A stretch of DNA of 64,000 nt from Datnioides undecimradiatus (Eukaryota > Chordata > Actinopteri > Lobotiformes > Datnioididae): the NCBI GenBank assembly GCA_008933995.1, contig WARS01000013.1, positions 2,410,721-2,474,720 of the forward strand, written 5' to 3'. The position numbers and the translations under genes were made by a program. The notes under the pieces are model-generated. The model was not told the DNA's origin. It did no database searches and saw only the letters and a program-made list of their open reading frames with translations. Below are positions 1 through 12,566 of this stretch, piece after piece. How positions within the stretch are numbered: position 1 is the stretch's first letter; each line of letters opens with the position of its first letter.

Positions 1-1109
1 CAGATACTGTATAAACTAATAACCGGCATATTATAACCCACCTCATATAATATCATTAGTTGGAGCTGTACTGGAGAAGTTTCATGTGCCGGCTGAGATA
101 TTTATATGCTAAATTCAAGGAAATTAATAATTTGATTGTAATATTATAAAAACACATTTTTTAATTAGAACAGACACAAAATATTAACTTCAAATGAATT
201 ATGTGATGTTTTGGAAATACAGTTTCAAGCTAGATAAGGAAATCGCTACTGCACTCGTGTCTGTTACCATAAACGCTAACGCCAGCAGCCTGTTAGCTGA
301 GTTTAGCACAAAGACTAATGGCCAAATGTGAGTGGACACATGACCATCACACCTGTAACAGCTTCCTGGACCTCCTGATTTCAAATAAAGGGTGTTATTG
401 AGAAGTTGGATCCTTCTTCAACAGGAAGACTTCTCATTTCAACATTTCCTGTTTCAACATTTGACTTTCAGTCAAACGAGAATTTAAGAGGTCAGACGCA
501 GACGCTTAATGTCGAGATTCCAGCGAGTACCCCTTTCCTCAGAAGCGGAGCATTTTGCCTGCCAGATGAGGTTCACTAACTGGGGCGTTGTGTTAATTTT
601 TCCTTGTTTGTTGTGATTTTATCATGGGTGAGGAGGCTACATAGTTTAGTGGTTTGTTTAGAAAAACTCACCAGATATGTTCCTGTGGTAGTGTTCTCCT
701 GCCAGATAGTGAAACTGCACATAAAAGAGTCCACAGAGTCCAGTTGCACCAGGCTTCACACCACCTCAGTCAGCACTTGTTATTGCCCATGTTGATGTGA
801 GGTCATGATGTTGAGGCAGTTTGGACTTCTGTAGCAAGTGATGCAACAGTTGATGGATGGTTTTAGCGTTCATTGGCCCGGCTGTGTGACTTTGCACAGT
901 CTACCACTCTGTGGCTGGACTGTTGTTGCTTCTTGGCACTTCAGCTCCCCAACAATAACACGTACATCTAAGCCAGGGCAGATGTAGCAGGGCAAAAACT
1001 CCGGAGTCAAAAAGTGTGGAGTCAGGGAACCAGAGATGACTCCAAGAACCATCCAGCCAATAATCAGTCAATTAACCCCCAGTAAAGACATTTTTACACT
1101 TTGGCTTTT
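1..1109. other. Left-edge sequence, nothing recognised
   Basis: AT-rich sequence with only short open frames. No repeat family, RNA gene or splice pair stands out. Confidence 0.5.
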
Positions 1110-1245
1110 GTTCATAATAAAAACACTGTAGAACAGGTCATTTCAGATTTTTTTGCAGTTATTCAGACAGAGGCTAGCTCTCTCCCTGTTTCCAGTTTTA
1201 GTGCTAAGCTAAGCTAAGCTAAACTGCTTTCAGACATCATACCAT
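1110..1245. repeat. Dispersed fish repeat with GCTAA pentamers
   Basis: The segment GCTAGCTCTCTCCCTGTTTCCAG followed by GCTAAGCTAAGCTAAGCTAA matches a short nonautonomous repeat I have seen often in percomorph fish. A second, oppositely oriented relative lies at 15.77-15.9 kb. Confidence 0.5.
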
Positions 1246-1799
1246 ATCATACAGATGTGACAGTGGTATTAGAGGTGCCCAGTCCACGTACGAATGGATC
1301 AAACTCTTAATCAGTGAGCTGAACTGATGATACTGAATCAGTGCCAAACTTCGTGGCTGTATGAGCAGCAATGTGACCTCTTAGCAGACTCTCATCAGTT
1401 TAACTTAGCAATATCTAGCAACCATACACTGTAAACCCGGATAAGTTGATTGTGCTTAAACCACTTTCGTCAAGTGATTGCATCAAATGGTTTAAGTTAT
1501 TGATAGTAGAGAAAATTAATTTGTTTAAGTGTAGTCAACTTAAATGTACAATGGTCAGAATTTAACATTTTAAGTTATATACACTTAAATGGTTTAAGTA
1601 ATCAACAATAGAAAAACTGTGAAGTGTACTTAAAAGTACAATAATCAGAACTTAATATTATAAGTCAAATACACTTAAAATCCTAGTTTTATTAAAAATA
1701 TGACTATATTAAAAATTAAAACATTTGAGATAAGAAAATTGCAATTAAATTCTTATTTTTTCAATGACTACACAATCCAGTACATTTTATTTATTTTAT

Positions 1800-1917
1800 T
1801 GAAACACACAACAAAGCAACAAATATGTATTAACAATGATGTGATGTTGTGGTGATGCTTGGCTTGCAGCTCTGTTGTCCTCATAGATTCCCACTGGAAT
1901 GTCTTCTATCATAACCC
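1800..1917 (-). pseudogene. Captured gene fragment, degraded 3' exon with poly(A) signals
   Basis: On the minus strand an open stretch reads VMIEDIPVGIYEDN, then SQASPQHHIIVN, and ends at TAA. It resembles the VGIL-V-ED...SP--VNI segment that follows the FFK motif in the same family. AATAAA-like signals follow directly (CAATAAAATAAATAAAATG on the minus strand near 1,786-1,804). No acceptor places this frame in register with exon C: the nearest AG (TATTTGAG) gives a different frame, and TGA precedes the useful one. The captured gene therefore looks 3'-broken or frameshifted here. Confidence 0.45.
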
Positions 1918-1989
1918 ATCATCTCAAATAAACAAAACATAGGAGAAAGGCAAAACTGATTCAAACAATAATCAAAAAACGTTACTCAC

Positions 1990-2082
1990 TGAACTGCTCT
2001 TAAAGAACACAGATGCATCATCCCCAAGAATGACTGGACATCCTCTCAGGACAAGGCATCTAGTGGCTGTTGGCTCAGTGCT
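1990..2082 (-). pseudogene. Captured gene fragment, exon C (31 codons, SAMD3-like family)
   Basis: The minus-strand segment runs from a TTTGCAG acceptor to TCA|GTGAGT, 93 bp, phase 0 at both ends. It encodes TRCLVLRGCPVILGDDASVFFKSSS after a short lead-in. The family equivalent reads roughly LR-LPVYL-EDPS-FFKTC, and the match in order and spacing supports continuity with exons A and B. The three segments together make an uninterrupted 127-codon frame. Confidence 0.62.
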
Positions 2083-2254
2083 CTGCAAAGAGGTATAACA
2101 CACACTTAAATGTAGAACAAAGAATTATATCTTATATCAGTTTATTTGTCTGTACAGAGAAATACAACGAGGGAAGGTGAGAGAATTAGTTTTTGTAATA
2201 GGGATGAACCAACCATCAATATCATTACAAGAAAAAACAGAAATATCAACGCAC

Positions 2255-2410
2255 CGTTGTCTGTTGTAGCAGGTCAGCTAACTGCTTGCCGATCCAACCT
2301 GTCTTCCTTTTGAAGATTTCCATCAAGCTTGGACACAAACCATCAGGAACACCAAAGAATTCTTCTTCTTTAAGCTTTCTACCAACAACCCTGTAAAACT
2401 CCACGTAAAC
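2255..2410 (-). pseudogene. Captured gene fragment, exon B (52 codons, SAMD3-like family)
   Basis: This 156 bp segment (exactly 52 codons) lies between TTTTTCAG and ACG|GTGCGT on the minus strand, phase 0 at both ends, with no stop. It begins VYVEFYRVVGRKL and ends GKQLADLLQQTT. In the family I have in mind, the RWPALFTE motif is followed by an EF-R-V-K-L segment and then by FLELFK-KKG--GQ-L--LL. The same spacing is seen here (SLMEIFKRKTGWIGKQLADLL). The intact frame and splice sites suggest recent capture or some continuing constraint. Confidence 0.62.
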
Positions 2411-2559
2411 CTGAAAAATATATAAAAACTTTTAAAAATAAGCTAAATTTTGATATTCAGGCAGAGTTACTTATAACACTAATAAACCTCTCTGAACATG
2501 TTGTCCAGTGATGTATGTAACACAAATAAGAAAAACATTTAAAGGACACTTTCACAAAC

Positions 2560-2691
2560 CTGGCTTTCAGTGAAAAGCACTGGCCAGCGTTGGACCATCA
2601 CTCCCCTCGTCTTGGTTTCTTTCTTCACCGTCAGCATTTTTTTTTCCACGTTTACCACCGTTAATCGTTGCATCAGCCCATCCCAGCTGGC
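2560..2691 (-). pseudogene. Captured gene fragment, exon A (SAMD3-like fish family)
   Basis: The minus strand is open for 44 codons after an in-frame TGA and ends at a CAG|GTTTGTG donor in phase 0. The peptide ends QRWPVLFTESQ. This resembles the RWPALFTE-Q motif I know from a large uncharacterised teleost family, often labelled sterile alpha motif domain-containing protein 3-like. A possible acceptor (CATGAG) lies at 2,691-2,692 and would create an Ala codon with an upstream donor at 2,863-2,864. No clear start codon is visible. The next exon follows in the same phase 149 bp away. The homology is from memory; the splice structure is seen directly. Confidence 0.6.
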
Positions 2692-3789
2692 TCATGTAAT
2701 TCCCCATTTTGAATTTAAGACTGTTTATCAATCCCTGACAATCAAATGCTCATTATTCACCTAAGTCAACCTCAAATTTAGGCACATTCAAATGTACACG
2801 TTTCAAACTAGAAAAGTTCCAGCCGTTTCTAAATAGTAGTACTTGAATAGAGAAAACAACTCACCTAGTTCATGCAGAAAATGGTAACCTCTTTACTGCA
2901 GGCAGATGTCCATTAAAAGGGTCCAAAAACAGAAATTTGCAGACAGAAAATGTATTGTCCAAGGAGCATGCAGTGCAACGACCGTAAATTGCTCTGTGAA
3001 AATAAGAAAATGGCGCAACTTTCTCTGTATCCGCCAACGGACAAACACAGACTTGCCTGTTTTCAGCCAATCACAACGGGGCAGCGCTGTGGCCTGAGGT
3101 AACACTTGATCATTTAAGTTTGTTAAACTTACAAAAATGAATACAGCCAATGACTGCCTCATACACTCTTCATATACTCAAACTCTTTAAGTAATGGAAC
3201 AAAACTAATTTTTTAAAGTGGTATTTACTCAAACTGTTTGCATAGAAAGAACTTTCGGGTTAACAGTGTACTACCTAAAATGTTATACTAAATACACGCA
3301 TCCAAATGAGCTCACGGTGACAGAGATGATGACTGTTTTGCAGGTAGAGCCAACTTGTAACCGCTGCAGACCTCACAACGGGTGAGTATGTGATCCATGA
3401 CCACTGCCAAACCCATCCCGTGTGTATCCTCCCCGACTCATTGTACTGCCGAATCAATAGCGGCACATGGAATTGTCAAACCGCCAGCGCTCAGATCCAC
3501 ACTGTGGTTTCCTAACACCCAGAATACATTTCCATTCAACTTTTGTGAAGGTCTTTTATGGCAGAGCAACAAAACCCAGAGGAGCCATGGTATGAAAAGA
3601 TCTTTCATTATTAATAGAATATTAGCCCACATAAAGGTGAATGACTGAAGGATTGTGTTTCAACACTGCAGGGGCTGTAAAGTGCACAGAGGTTAATTCT
3701 CTGATCCAAGGGTAGATTTGTATCATTGTTTGTAGATAGAAAAGGTTTTTCCAGGGGATTGGATTCATGTCTTCTCTGTCTGTCCCTCG

Positions 3790-4290
3790 GAGCACTGTGG
3801 TGGATTGCCTGGTCTGATTAATCTTAATGAATTATGCAAATTGCCTTTATCTCAAATGATTTAGCAATGTTTCTGTATTGTTTTATTAATGCACTTTTGA
3901 ATTACTCTGTATAATCACGTAGCCTTTCCTCCGCCGTTCACTGTTTGTAATTCATCGCCAGCTCTTTATTAAATCCATGGTGGTCTCCGGCGAATTGCAT
4001 GCAGGAATGAGAAATTAGTCATTACTGTAATTTAATGATTTCTAACCAAACAAGAGGCAACCTGGATCACTAACCATAGCAACCCTCCGCACTCCTCCCC
4101 TTCAGCGACGGTCCCTTGGGTATGATCTTTGGGAGTGAGCCATCTACATTTTTGCTTAATTAATTATGTTTAGTATAAGGAGCATTCTGCGGTGAATGCA
4201 CTGTTTCAATTACTGATGGAAATTGACTTACAAAATATAAAATTCCCCGGTAAAGCGCTGGTTTTGTTTGGAGTCTAGACACCCGTAGAA
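3790..4290. promoter_or_regulatory. Candidate conserved noncoding element with octamer and TAATTA motifs
   Basis: The stretch has ATGCAAAT (3,834-3,841, POU octamer), several TTAAT/AATTA homeodomain cores, and GCTTAATTAATTATG near 4,155-4,169. It has no microsatellite or repeat and no long open frame. This texture is typical of vertebrate CNEs near developmental or neural genes. Conservation itself cannot be seen from one sequence. Confidence 0.3.
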
Positions 4291-4580
4291 TTGACTAACC
4301 CTTCCTCTGCGTCACTGTGCAGATTTATGCGAGTTTAGAACGAACTGTCTTTGTCGACAGGAGCATTTCTGGAATTCCTTTGAATTTCATTCGTACACAG
4401 ATGGTACGCTCTTGTTTGTCTTGGAGACATAAACATGACAGCTATAGAGAATAATTACATTATCACATCCGAGGTGGGGCCTCTGTTTATTCTCTATACT
4501 GTGGTCTCCTGTCCTTGAGGCATAAATGTCACATGCAGGTGAAAAATAAATACATCGCTAAATGTTTTCTGCCTCCTCAG

Positions 4581-4662
4581 AGCTGCCTTCTTCTAACCTG
4601 CTTGGCCTCCACAGAGATGGGAATTGAGCTGCATGTTGATATCACTAATCACAGACGCAATG
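4581..4662 (+). other. Splice-bounded plus-strand segment, possible noncoding exon
   Basis: The acceptor TGTTTTCTGCCTCCTCAG and the donor ATG|GTGAGT enclose 82 bp that is open in one frame (27 codons plus one base). The peptide is not one I recognise. It lies on the strand opposite to tafa2, so an antisense noncoding RNA exon is possible. No second exon could be linked to it with confidence. Confidence 0.3.
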
Positions 4663-6899
4663 GTGAGTCCAAATGGAAGGACCTCTCCACCCATTGGCCT
4701 TTGACTTGCACAGATTCAGATGCCTAGCATGGCTATTAGCCCTCCTAATCTCTTTTTGTCCTTCCTTTGTTTCTGTCTTTGTCCACATTTTACCAATCAC
4801 CCGCTCCTTTCTCCACAGTCTGAGTCCATCAAAAGTTAGACAGACTGTAGCACTGTGCTTATGATGCCACAGGCTCCACCATGTTTCGTACTACATGGCA
4901 ACAGTTGTTCCACTGAAACGATCAATTGCTGTTTGATGTAAAACGCATCGCTACCGGAGCTCCAGCGTGGAAATGTCACACCAGACGCCACATTTAAAAA
5001 ACTCTGTATAGTGAGATTTATCTGGTGCTGACAGGCTTAATGATGAACTCGTTCGCCACCATAACTTTAATGACACGCACTAACAATCCTTTTGGGATTT
5101 CTAACAGGAAATCATTTGCACCAATGGGTAGCAATAACTTAACACAATAAAAGCAGGCTTGGATGACAACAACATTCAGTTTTGGAGATAAATCAAACAG
5201 GATAAGGGGTGTGTCAGGTTGAGAGCTAACTCTCAGTCTCTCCCTGGACAAGATTTCTGATGCATTTCGTGAGAGTCTGTTAACTTTGACGAGGCAGTGT
5301 ATTGCGGCCTGAAATGTAAAGAACATTTAACACCGACTGTAAAAACCCAGATTTTCCTGAACAGTGATATCATTGAGTTAGATTTATTGAGATAATATCC
5401 ACATTTGTAATCAATGGTAGTCACCAGGCTTTGAAAACAACAGGTACCGCTGAAACGTTTTGGCAGAACTCAGCTGTGTTGCCCCTTGGTGACTTGGTAG
5501 TTAAACATCATCACATTTTTTTTTTTTCTGGGTTTTCACTGTTGTGGCATCATCTTTTGTCTTTAAAAAGAAGACTTGACATCCTAACAAACTTAAGAGA
5601 GCCAAACACTTGATAGTTTCAAATCAACAACAAAAAAAGGGAACCAGAAGAAATATCTGCTGCGTAAGGCTTAAAGGAATGAAAATGCTTATGATCTCAC
5701 TAGATCTTCAACACAGATACGCATCAAGAGTCCTGTGGCGATAAAATAACACAAAAGTTTCACATCACATAGTTTTGTTTTAAGGGTGTTTTTTTTTCTG
5801 GTGTTCCACAGTCTTTTAGTCAATAAATATCTTCATGGTCGAGTCTTCTAGTCCATAGGAATAAAACTATAATACAAAGAGAGATTTGGTGGGCAGTAGA
5901 GTTCATAGACAGCTACTGTTGATGCTGGATCTAAAGTCAGGAATTTTTCTGGCTAGGTAGTCTTATATGACGTTCCCTGGTCCTTTTCTTCCATTCAATC
6001 AGTGGAATGTCCATGATTATTGTCTTTGTTGGTCCCTGGTTTCCACCAATCCATAAAACACATGATATCCGAATATCCTCTACGGTGTTGGTCGAAGAAA
6101 CAACGTCCGGGTCCAAAACAAGGTTATCCTGGAAACAGACGACTATCGTGTGACCTAGAAAGGAAGGAAAGAAAAGAAGACCGAGTCAGGAATCAGAGAA
6201 AATTGTGTCAGTGACATGAATGGGTGCTGGGGATAAAATGGGATTTGAGTCATTAATGGTGACAAATGGTAGCACTCCTAAAAGCAGAGCAGTCTGACAG
6301 GCAATGTGACAGCAACCACTGGGAGAGGAGTGAAATAATTAAACCCTTAGTATTTAATACAGTGGAGTCATCACAACAAATCCAGTTTATGGTTTATGTT
6401 ACATTACTTCTCAAGTAATCTGGAGATTATTTTCTCCATGAACTGATAAATTGCTTGGTCAATGAAATAGAAGCAAAAGTTAACATATTCAATCATTGTC
6501 ACTGAACAAAGGTCAAAAAAACCAACATTTATTCAGTTAATTAACATAAAAGCAGAGAGAAAACATGTGAGAAGCTGGAATTAATAGATTTTTGTTGTAT
6601 TAAGATGAATTTGATAATTTAAAGATTGATTCATTGATGAAATTGCTGATTTTTTTTCCCATGCTAAGTGTTGCTTTCAGCTGGTTTGTTGTGAATTGTG
6701 ATCAAATTTGGTCATTCATGTGTTCTCCGGGAGGAATTGTAACTACTTTGGTGAACCCTTGAAGGGGCAGTTTGTGGAATTATGTAAAAGTATGAAAAAA
6801 AAAACATTTTTGTTGGCCTAGAATAAGCTCTACGTAGGGATCTGCTTACATGTTTCAGCCATGTTTCTACAGTAGCCCAGAAAGTACAAATCAAACATT

Positions 6900-7200
6900 G
6901 GCTCAGGAGAGACTTGTCTTCAATCCTTTTCACATTTTTCATAGCCACCAAGTTTACGGCCGACCCTTTACCATGGTGGAACACCTTCACCACATTGACG
7001 GGATGTTCAGTTGGTTGCAAAAACCTCATTGCTTGGTACCTCTAAATCCTCTAAATCCTACAGATGCTTTAACATTTAAACCAGCTCCTCCGTTAGGTTG
7101 AAATTCCAATTTGACCAAACTCCTGGTTCATGACTAAATACCTGCTAAACTAATCACCATTAACTGCAGCTGTATTTTGTGTGTAATTCATTGAGCTAAT
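6900..7200 (+). repeat. Old MITE-like fish repeat fragment
   Basis: Part of the stretch (TTCATGACTAAATACCTGCTAAACTAAT, then CAGCTGTATTTTGTG) matches, with many changes, a very common percomorph repeat that reads TTTATGACCAAATACCTGCAAAACTAATGACATTCCC. Both ends are eroded, so boundaries are approximate. Confidence 0.4.
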
Positions 7201-10200
7201 ACAACCTCTGGATCTGTGGACTCATTTGTGTTTTTGTCTTTGATTGGGTCTTGTTTTGGTGCCGCACATCAAGCAATAGCCTATCTGTCAAACGTGTGAC
7301 AGGTGCAAGGTGTGCATATTCCCTGCTGGCATGTTTATAATTCAAACATCTGTGGTGTTACAAAGAAAAAAGGGAGAAGACAGTGAGCTGCTAGAAGTCA
7401 GATGTAATGCAATGTACATCATGCTCAATGATTTCCATGCAAACTGGGGAATATTATTATTCATGATGGCATACTGCTGGCATAAGTATTCTCAGACGTT
7501 TTCATGAATATTAATCTAAAAGATTGAAAGATGCAGTTTGTACTACTCTCACTTTAAGCACAACTCTAAAAATACTCTGGGAGGTGACTGCTGTTCCTTG
7601 TTGGTTTGCCCTTTAAAAGTAGAACACAAGTAACTTTTTGACTTGCCCTCTGATGCAGGAGGCACTGTAAGACACACAGATGCAGAAATAAACACAGGTG
7701 GTCCTGTGTGAATGTTTGCACATTACTGTCATTCAATTAGCGGTTGGCAGGGTCTCGCCAGTTTAACCAACAAGGGCTTTACCGCACACAATCACAGTCT
7801 TCCAAGCAATACAATCCTAATATTTTGTGGAAGTGTGATTTTTATGCAGCTTAGAGCTGCAGCTGAAGACACAGCGCTTGCTGTTTGGGGAGCCACAATT
7901 TAATTTTCACCTCAACGTGACAATCCTCAGGAATGAAGGGTGTGAGAGAGCATACGGAAATGATGTGGTGTTTCTACTGTTGCGGCAGCAGTCTGCAGAC
8001 ACACACTCATACGCTGGAATCTTCAAGATTTAAAGACTGTGTCATAGTCCCACCTGGATATTTGTGAGGGATTAGTTTCACCGAACAGGAAGCATCTTGA
8101 CACTGTCATTGCAAATGAAGGCTTCTCCAAGTGTTAAAAAAAAAAAAAAAATCAGCTAGCATGTTCAATATTTTCCTTGTGTCATTCCGCCTCACTGCAC
8201 ATCCCTTTTTAGGGATGAGATCATTGTGATTTCTCTGTCTGTGCGGTTTTACCAAGTTAATGCCGATGTCTGGTTTAAATTTCACATAAACAGCTGCATT
8301 GGAAATATATCTGGAAAACAATGTTAATGTATTGAATATACCATAAATATTTTAAGTGACGCCCTTGAGCCTGTTTCTACAAGCAGCGTCCCATAAATGC
8401 ATTTACGAGCACAGTTATGCTGACTGCTCTTGCACTGATAATTGTTCTGGAGACAGTTTGTGTTTTACACATGTTCTGAGTCCAGTTTTCCTCCTCAGTA
8501 TAGAAGAGAAATCCAAGCATAAACAGATCTACACACAGGAACACATATTTAACTGCAGGAGCTGCCGGGGAACGTCGACTCATAAGTAAAAGGGAGAAAA
8601 TAGCTTAGACACAGAAAATTAACAGAGTAAAACAAAACAAAGCTAAAAAAAAAAAAAAATGCATTTGTCAGCTGAAACAAAAATGTGAGGCAAAACGAAA
8701 CCCAATCAAAGCAATTAGCACGCCACTGTGGGCCCGGTGTCACTGTGAGGGGTTACCGTTGAGTAAACACAAAAGGGATTCAGGAGAACAGAAGACAGCT
8801 CTTCAGAGTTTGATGCTTAGGCTGCTTCAGGATGAAAGACCACACTTGACTGGTCAGCTGTAGGTTCAAACACCCATTGACAAACAAGCTAAGACCCTAC
8901 CTTTGATGGAGAGCGACTGAGGCGCACGAGTGTGCGCGCATATTTATTTCCCACACTCATCTCGATAAAGGCACTTCTCTTACTCTTTATTTTGGACTTT
9001 CATTTAAGTCTGAAGTATATCATGTCAGGTTTCAATGCTCTAAATTCGCACGTTGCACAGTCAGTGTCAGCCCCGGGTAATGTCTTAATGGACTATAAAA
9101 AACAAATCAATAATCAATAGATGATTTAGCTCCTCTTTTCGGGCTACTCATCGACTAAATGTCCAATGTTGCCTTCAGCCTTTTAAAAAAACCTGTGAAT
9201 TCACACAGAGGTTTTGACGATATTGGGCTGGGAAATACAATCTCAACACTCAACACACAATTTCTGGGATTCAAGTCTTTTTGTCTTTTTTAGTTAGAAA
9301 AAAATAATTAACACAAGCACTAATTGGCCATAAATCACTTGCAAATGAACAAGTTAATACATAGAAATTTATCAAAAGGCATTTAGACATATGTTCATTG
9401 TAGTTATGTGTAAGTACCTAAGCTCTGCAAATAAATCCTCTCTTATGTGTGAATATGGAAACTTCATTTTTGTGACGAAGGGTTGTCACAAAAGTGTTTT
9501 TTTCTGACCTTATGGTACAAGAACGTCGAGAGGCCGAAGGATAAAACAAGAATGAAGTCTAATTCATGGCAGCAGCACACAAGGATGGGCTACATGTACT
9601 AAGGAGCACAACATTTCGGGTGGGAAGCCAGTGAGGGATCATGTCATAGTCACTGCACTTCTACCATTGGTTGGTTTGGACAGCACTGCAGAGAGAGTAA
9701 CAGGTTTCATGGGGTGGGATTATTGCTTGAATGGGATTATTTAGACATAAATGAGGAGTTGTGACTTCTCATTCTCACTCTTCATCGTACTGTACAGTGA
9801 CTATGGGCAGCAAAGACGGGTTTAAGTTTATTCACCTTAGTATTCATGTAAAACAAAGGCTGCACGGTCCCAATCTCCACCTCACCCCTCACCCCCACAC
9901 CAGCACCATTTTATGCCTTTTATTCTGTCTCTTTTTCATTTCCCATAAGGTTACCTTGTCTCCTATTACGTTAATAATATAAGTAGTCCTTTGGTTTGTT
10001 ATATCCTAATTTAAAGAGTAAAACTTTTTTGTCTAGTGGAGTTAAAGATTTATTCTCCAAACTAGATCTCTTGACCTCATAGACAATCCACCTCTCCATT
10101 GTGCCTATGAGGTTTCCTTCAGTCACAGAATAAATCTGGGGACCTCAAGTCCCAAATACAGTCCAGATGTCAGTGACATAATGAGCTTGTACGCACACAT

Positions 10201-12531
10201 GGTCGTCACCGGCGCAGGGGCAGTGGCCCAAACGTCAGTATTAAGGCTACAATTCATATCTTTTACACAACTGTGGTTCAATAATTGAAAGGCATATTTT
10301 CATTGTGTCTTGAAAAGCAGTCAGCTATCCATCACTGACCCTCAACACATTCTGAACAAGCATCATAGCACCTGTCAAGTGGAAAGGCTCTGTGGTGCTT
10401 TTGCCTTCTGTCCTCTGATTGATAGGAAGTGAAAAGCAGGAGCTGCCAGGGTTATAATTCCTGACATTACCAGCAGGACTATAAAACTAGCTGCTCCCGG
10501 ACATGCAGGGAAAGAGCGAACAACTGGAGTTGTCCGAGAGGAGGCCTGCAGGGTGTCAAGACGTCTGATTTATTGATGTGACTTCATCATGAGGTGAAAC
10601 GACACCATCATTTTTTATCAACAATGCCACCGCTGGACATTACAGATGAAAGAATTTATAGAATATTTGAGAGATGTACTGCAGCTGAGGAGTAGGTCAC
10701 ACTCATATGATGTGTCCATTTTAAGAAAGCATCAGTTAAAAATAGAATTTTTTAGCACTTAACATATTTATATATACATTTAAAAAGATCTTTTCTTTAT
10801 CAAACAGAAGAGCTAAGACAAACTTTATCCGCTGACGTTTCAGGTTGGGTGTTTGCGATCACTCCCGGGGGAGAAATCAGGCTTCTCCGCTGCTGAGTGC
10901 TTAACCATGTTCACCAAATAGTTTCTAACTTTATCTGTTTACTGTTTGGTGTTGAGCAGGTGGAGAACAGCGGGTCTTTGTACCCTTTTCACTAAAAACC
11001 AACTGCCTGCTGCCTCTGGGTTGATGAGCGCTGAGAGACCGAAACAAACAGCTCAGCTGCAGCTACGAAACACTCAAATTCCTCACAGTCAGGTGATGGT
11101 TTTCCATGGGTTTGTCACAATAAGCCTGGCTGTCATATATGTAGCTATTTGATACCGACTTTATTATAAAACATTGAGCAATGCAGCTTAATCGTGAGTC
11201 AAGACCTGAATGTTGTTGGAATTAGTTCACTTTAAACCACAAACCTTTAGTCTGGAGTTTTCTCCAATGCATATGCAGTGAAAGGGCTAAATGATCAGAC
11301 AACATCACTGAGGAGGACTTGCAATTTAAAAGCTTCACTTGGACCTTATCTTCAGAATGAACTGTGACTGAACTCTGGCATATGAGATTTTAAAAAGACT
11401 GTATCTGTAGTCAACCAAAGTTGAACTCGGAGATCTATGCAGCCTAGATTTGGATTTTCTCGTAACTGTAAAGAACCGACGTCACTTCAACACTTGAGAA
11501 CCCGAGCTTGATCCCCAGCCCTCTATTTATTCCTTAGAATGATGTTAAGTGACCAGGAAGCTCGGGCACAGAGCCCTCTAGCATGCACAGGTCGTCCCTT
11601 GCTGGCTCTCTGTGGGAGGCAGCAGGGCCATGAGCATGGAGCGACCCCCGCTGACTCCCAAATCAAAAAAGAGTCGAGGTTCTGAAGGGTTCTACTAGCC
11701 ACCTGGACCCCTGCTTGTCTGCGCCTCTGTTTCTGCTTTCCTGTGGCTGTGTGAGAGGGCATGAATTATTAACCCGGCTAAAATAAAAAGCTCTGCTTCG
11801 TCCAGGCCTCCTGTAGCCATGAATAATGGAAGAGGCAGCTCAACTACAGGCGTTTGGTGAGTCAAACACTGGGCCGTGATGGATGGCGAAGGGCCCACTG
11901 CGCCCCCACCTCACCCCGCACCCCACCGCCTCCTCACCTACCATCCAGCTTCAGGTCCACCACACCCTAAAACCTAAAACACACGTCCAGATAACCTCTA
12001 TTAATCTCTGGGAGCGCTGCAGCTTGAGCCCACCTGCCCTGCCTCAGAACATCCCGCTCCACGATTTGGTTTCCTGGAGGGATTTTTGTTTGTTGTTTGT
12101 TTGTCTGTCTCCTGCCTTTGCTTGCCTTTGTTTCGCTTCTCCCTCTCACTTTTGAAGTCATCCACGAGCCTGCACTGACTTTTCAAAGGCGGGTCCTCAC
12201 TCAAGCCTGCTCTCTCTTACCCTTAATGTTAAAACCACGAGGATACATGTGAGCTGGATTTCTACTCGGTTCCCCAAAGGCAGGGTTTTCTCATTTATAC
12301 CGACCAACTCACTGGTGTACGATCACATTGTTTACTACAGAAGTGATAATTGATTTTCCATTTGCAAAGCTGTCTTGTGCTCGTTGCGTCCATATCTCAT
12401 TTCTCATTAAAACACCAACTGAGAATTGCGAGTCTCATGATAATATTGTAACTATATTTATTTGATCTATTTATAAACATTTTTTGTAAAGTTCATTTCT
12501 GATCTTATTAACGATATGTCTTATTACATAT

Positions 12532-12566
12532 ATAATAAGAAATATATATGATATATTTCTTATTAT
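12532..12566. repeat. Perfect AT-rich inverted repeat, 16 bp arms
   Basis: Arms at 12,532-12,547 and 12,551-12,566 are exact reverse complements with a 3-base loop; the core reads AATAAGAAATATAT on the left. It could extrude as a cruciform. Confidence 0.8.

Larger units (their letters stand above)
1427..3268. mobile_element. 1.84 kb DNA transposon with CACTG termini carrying a gene fragment
   Basis: The left end reads CACTGTAAACCCGG. The right end is its inverted counterpart, CGGGTTAACAGTG, with one or two mismatches over about 13 bases. TA flanks both sides (1,425-1,426 and 3,269-3,270), consistent with a 2 bp target duplication. Just inside the left end are many copies of TTAAGT/ACTTAA, a subterminal pattern I associate with abundant fish elements having CACTGTAAA ends. 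No transposase frame is visible, so it is nonautonomous. CACTG ends suggest the CACTA/EnSpm group, but superfamily is uncertain. The interior holds spliced exons of an unrelated protein family (separate entries). Confidence 0.7.

Noticed and set aside
5018..5326. A 102-codon minus-strand frame with hydrophobic stretches.
   Set aside because: I do not recognise it, and it lacks flanking splice or promoter signals. It may be a decayed repeat, but I cannot support that.
8040..8065. A possible tafa2 last exon: minus strand ATATCCAG followed by Val-Gly-Leu-stop.
   Set aside because: The pyrimidine tract is weak and the residues do not match the expected TAFA2 ending.
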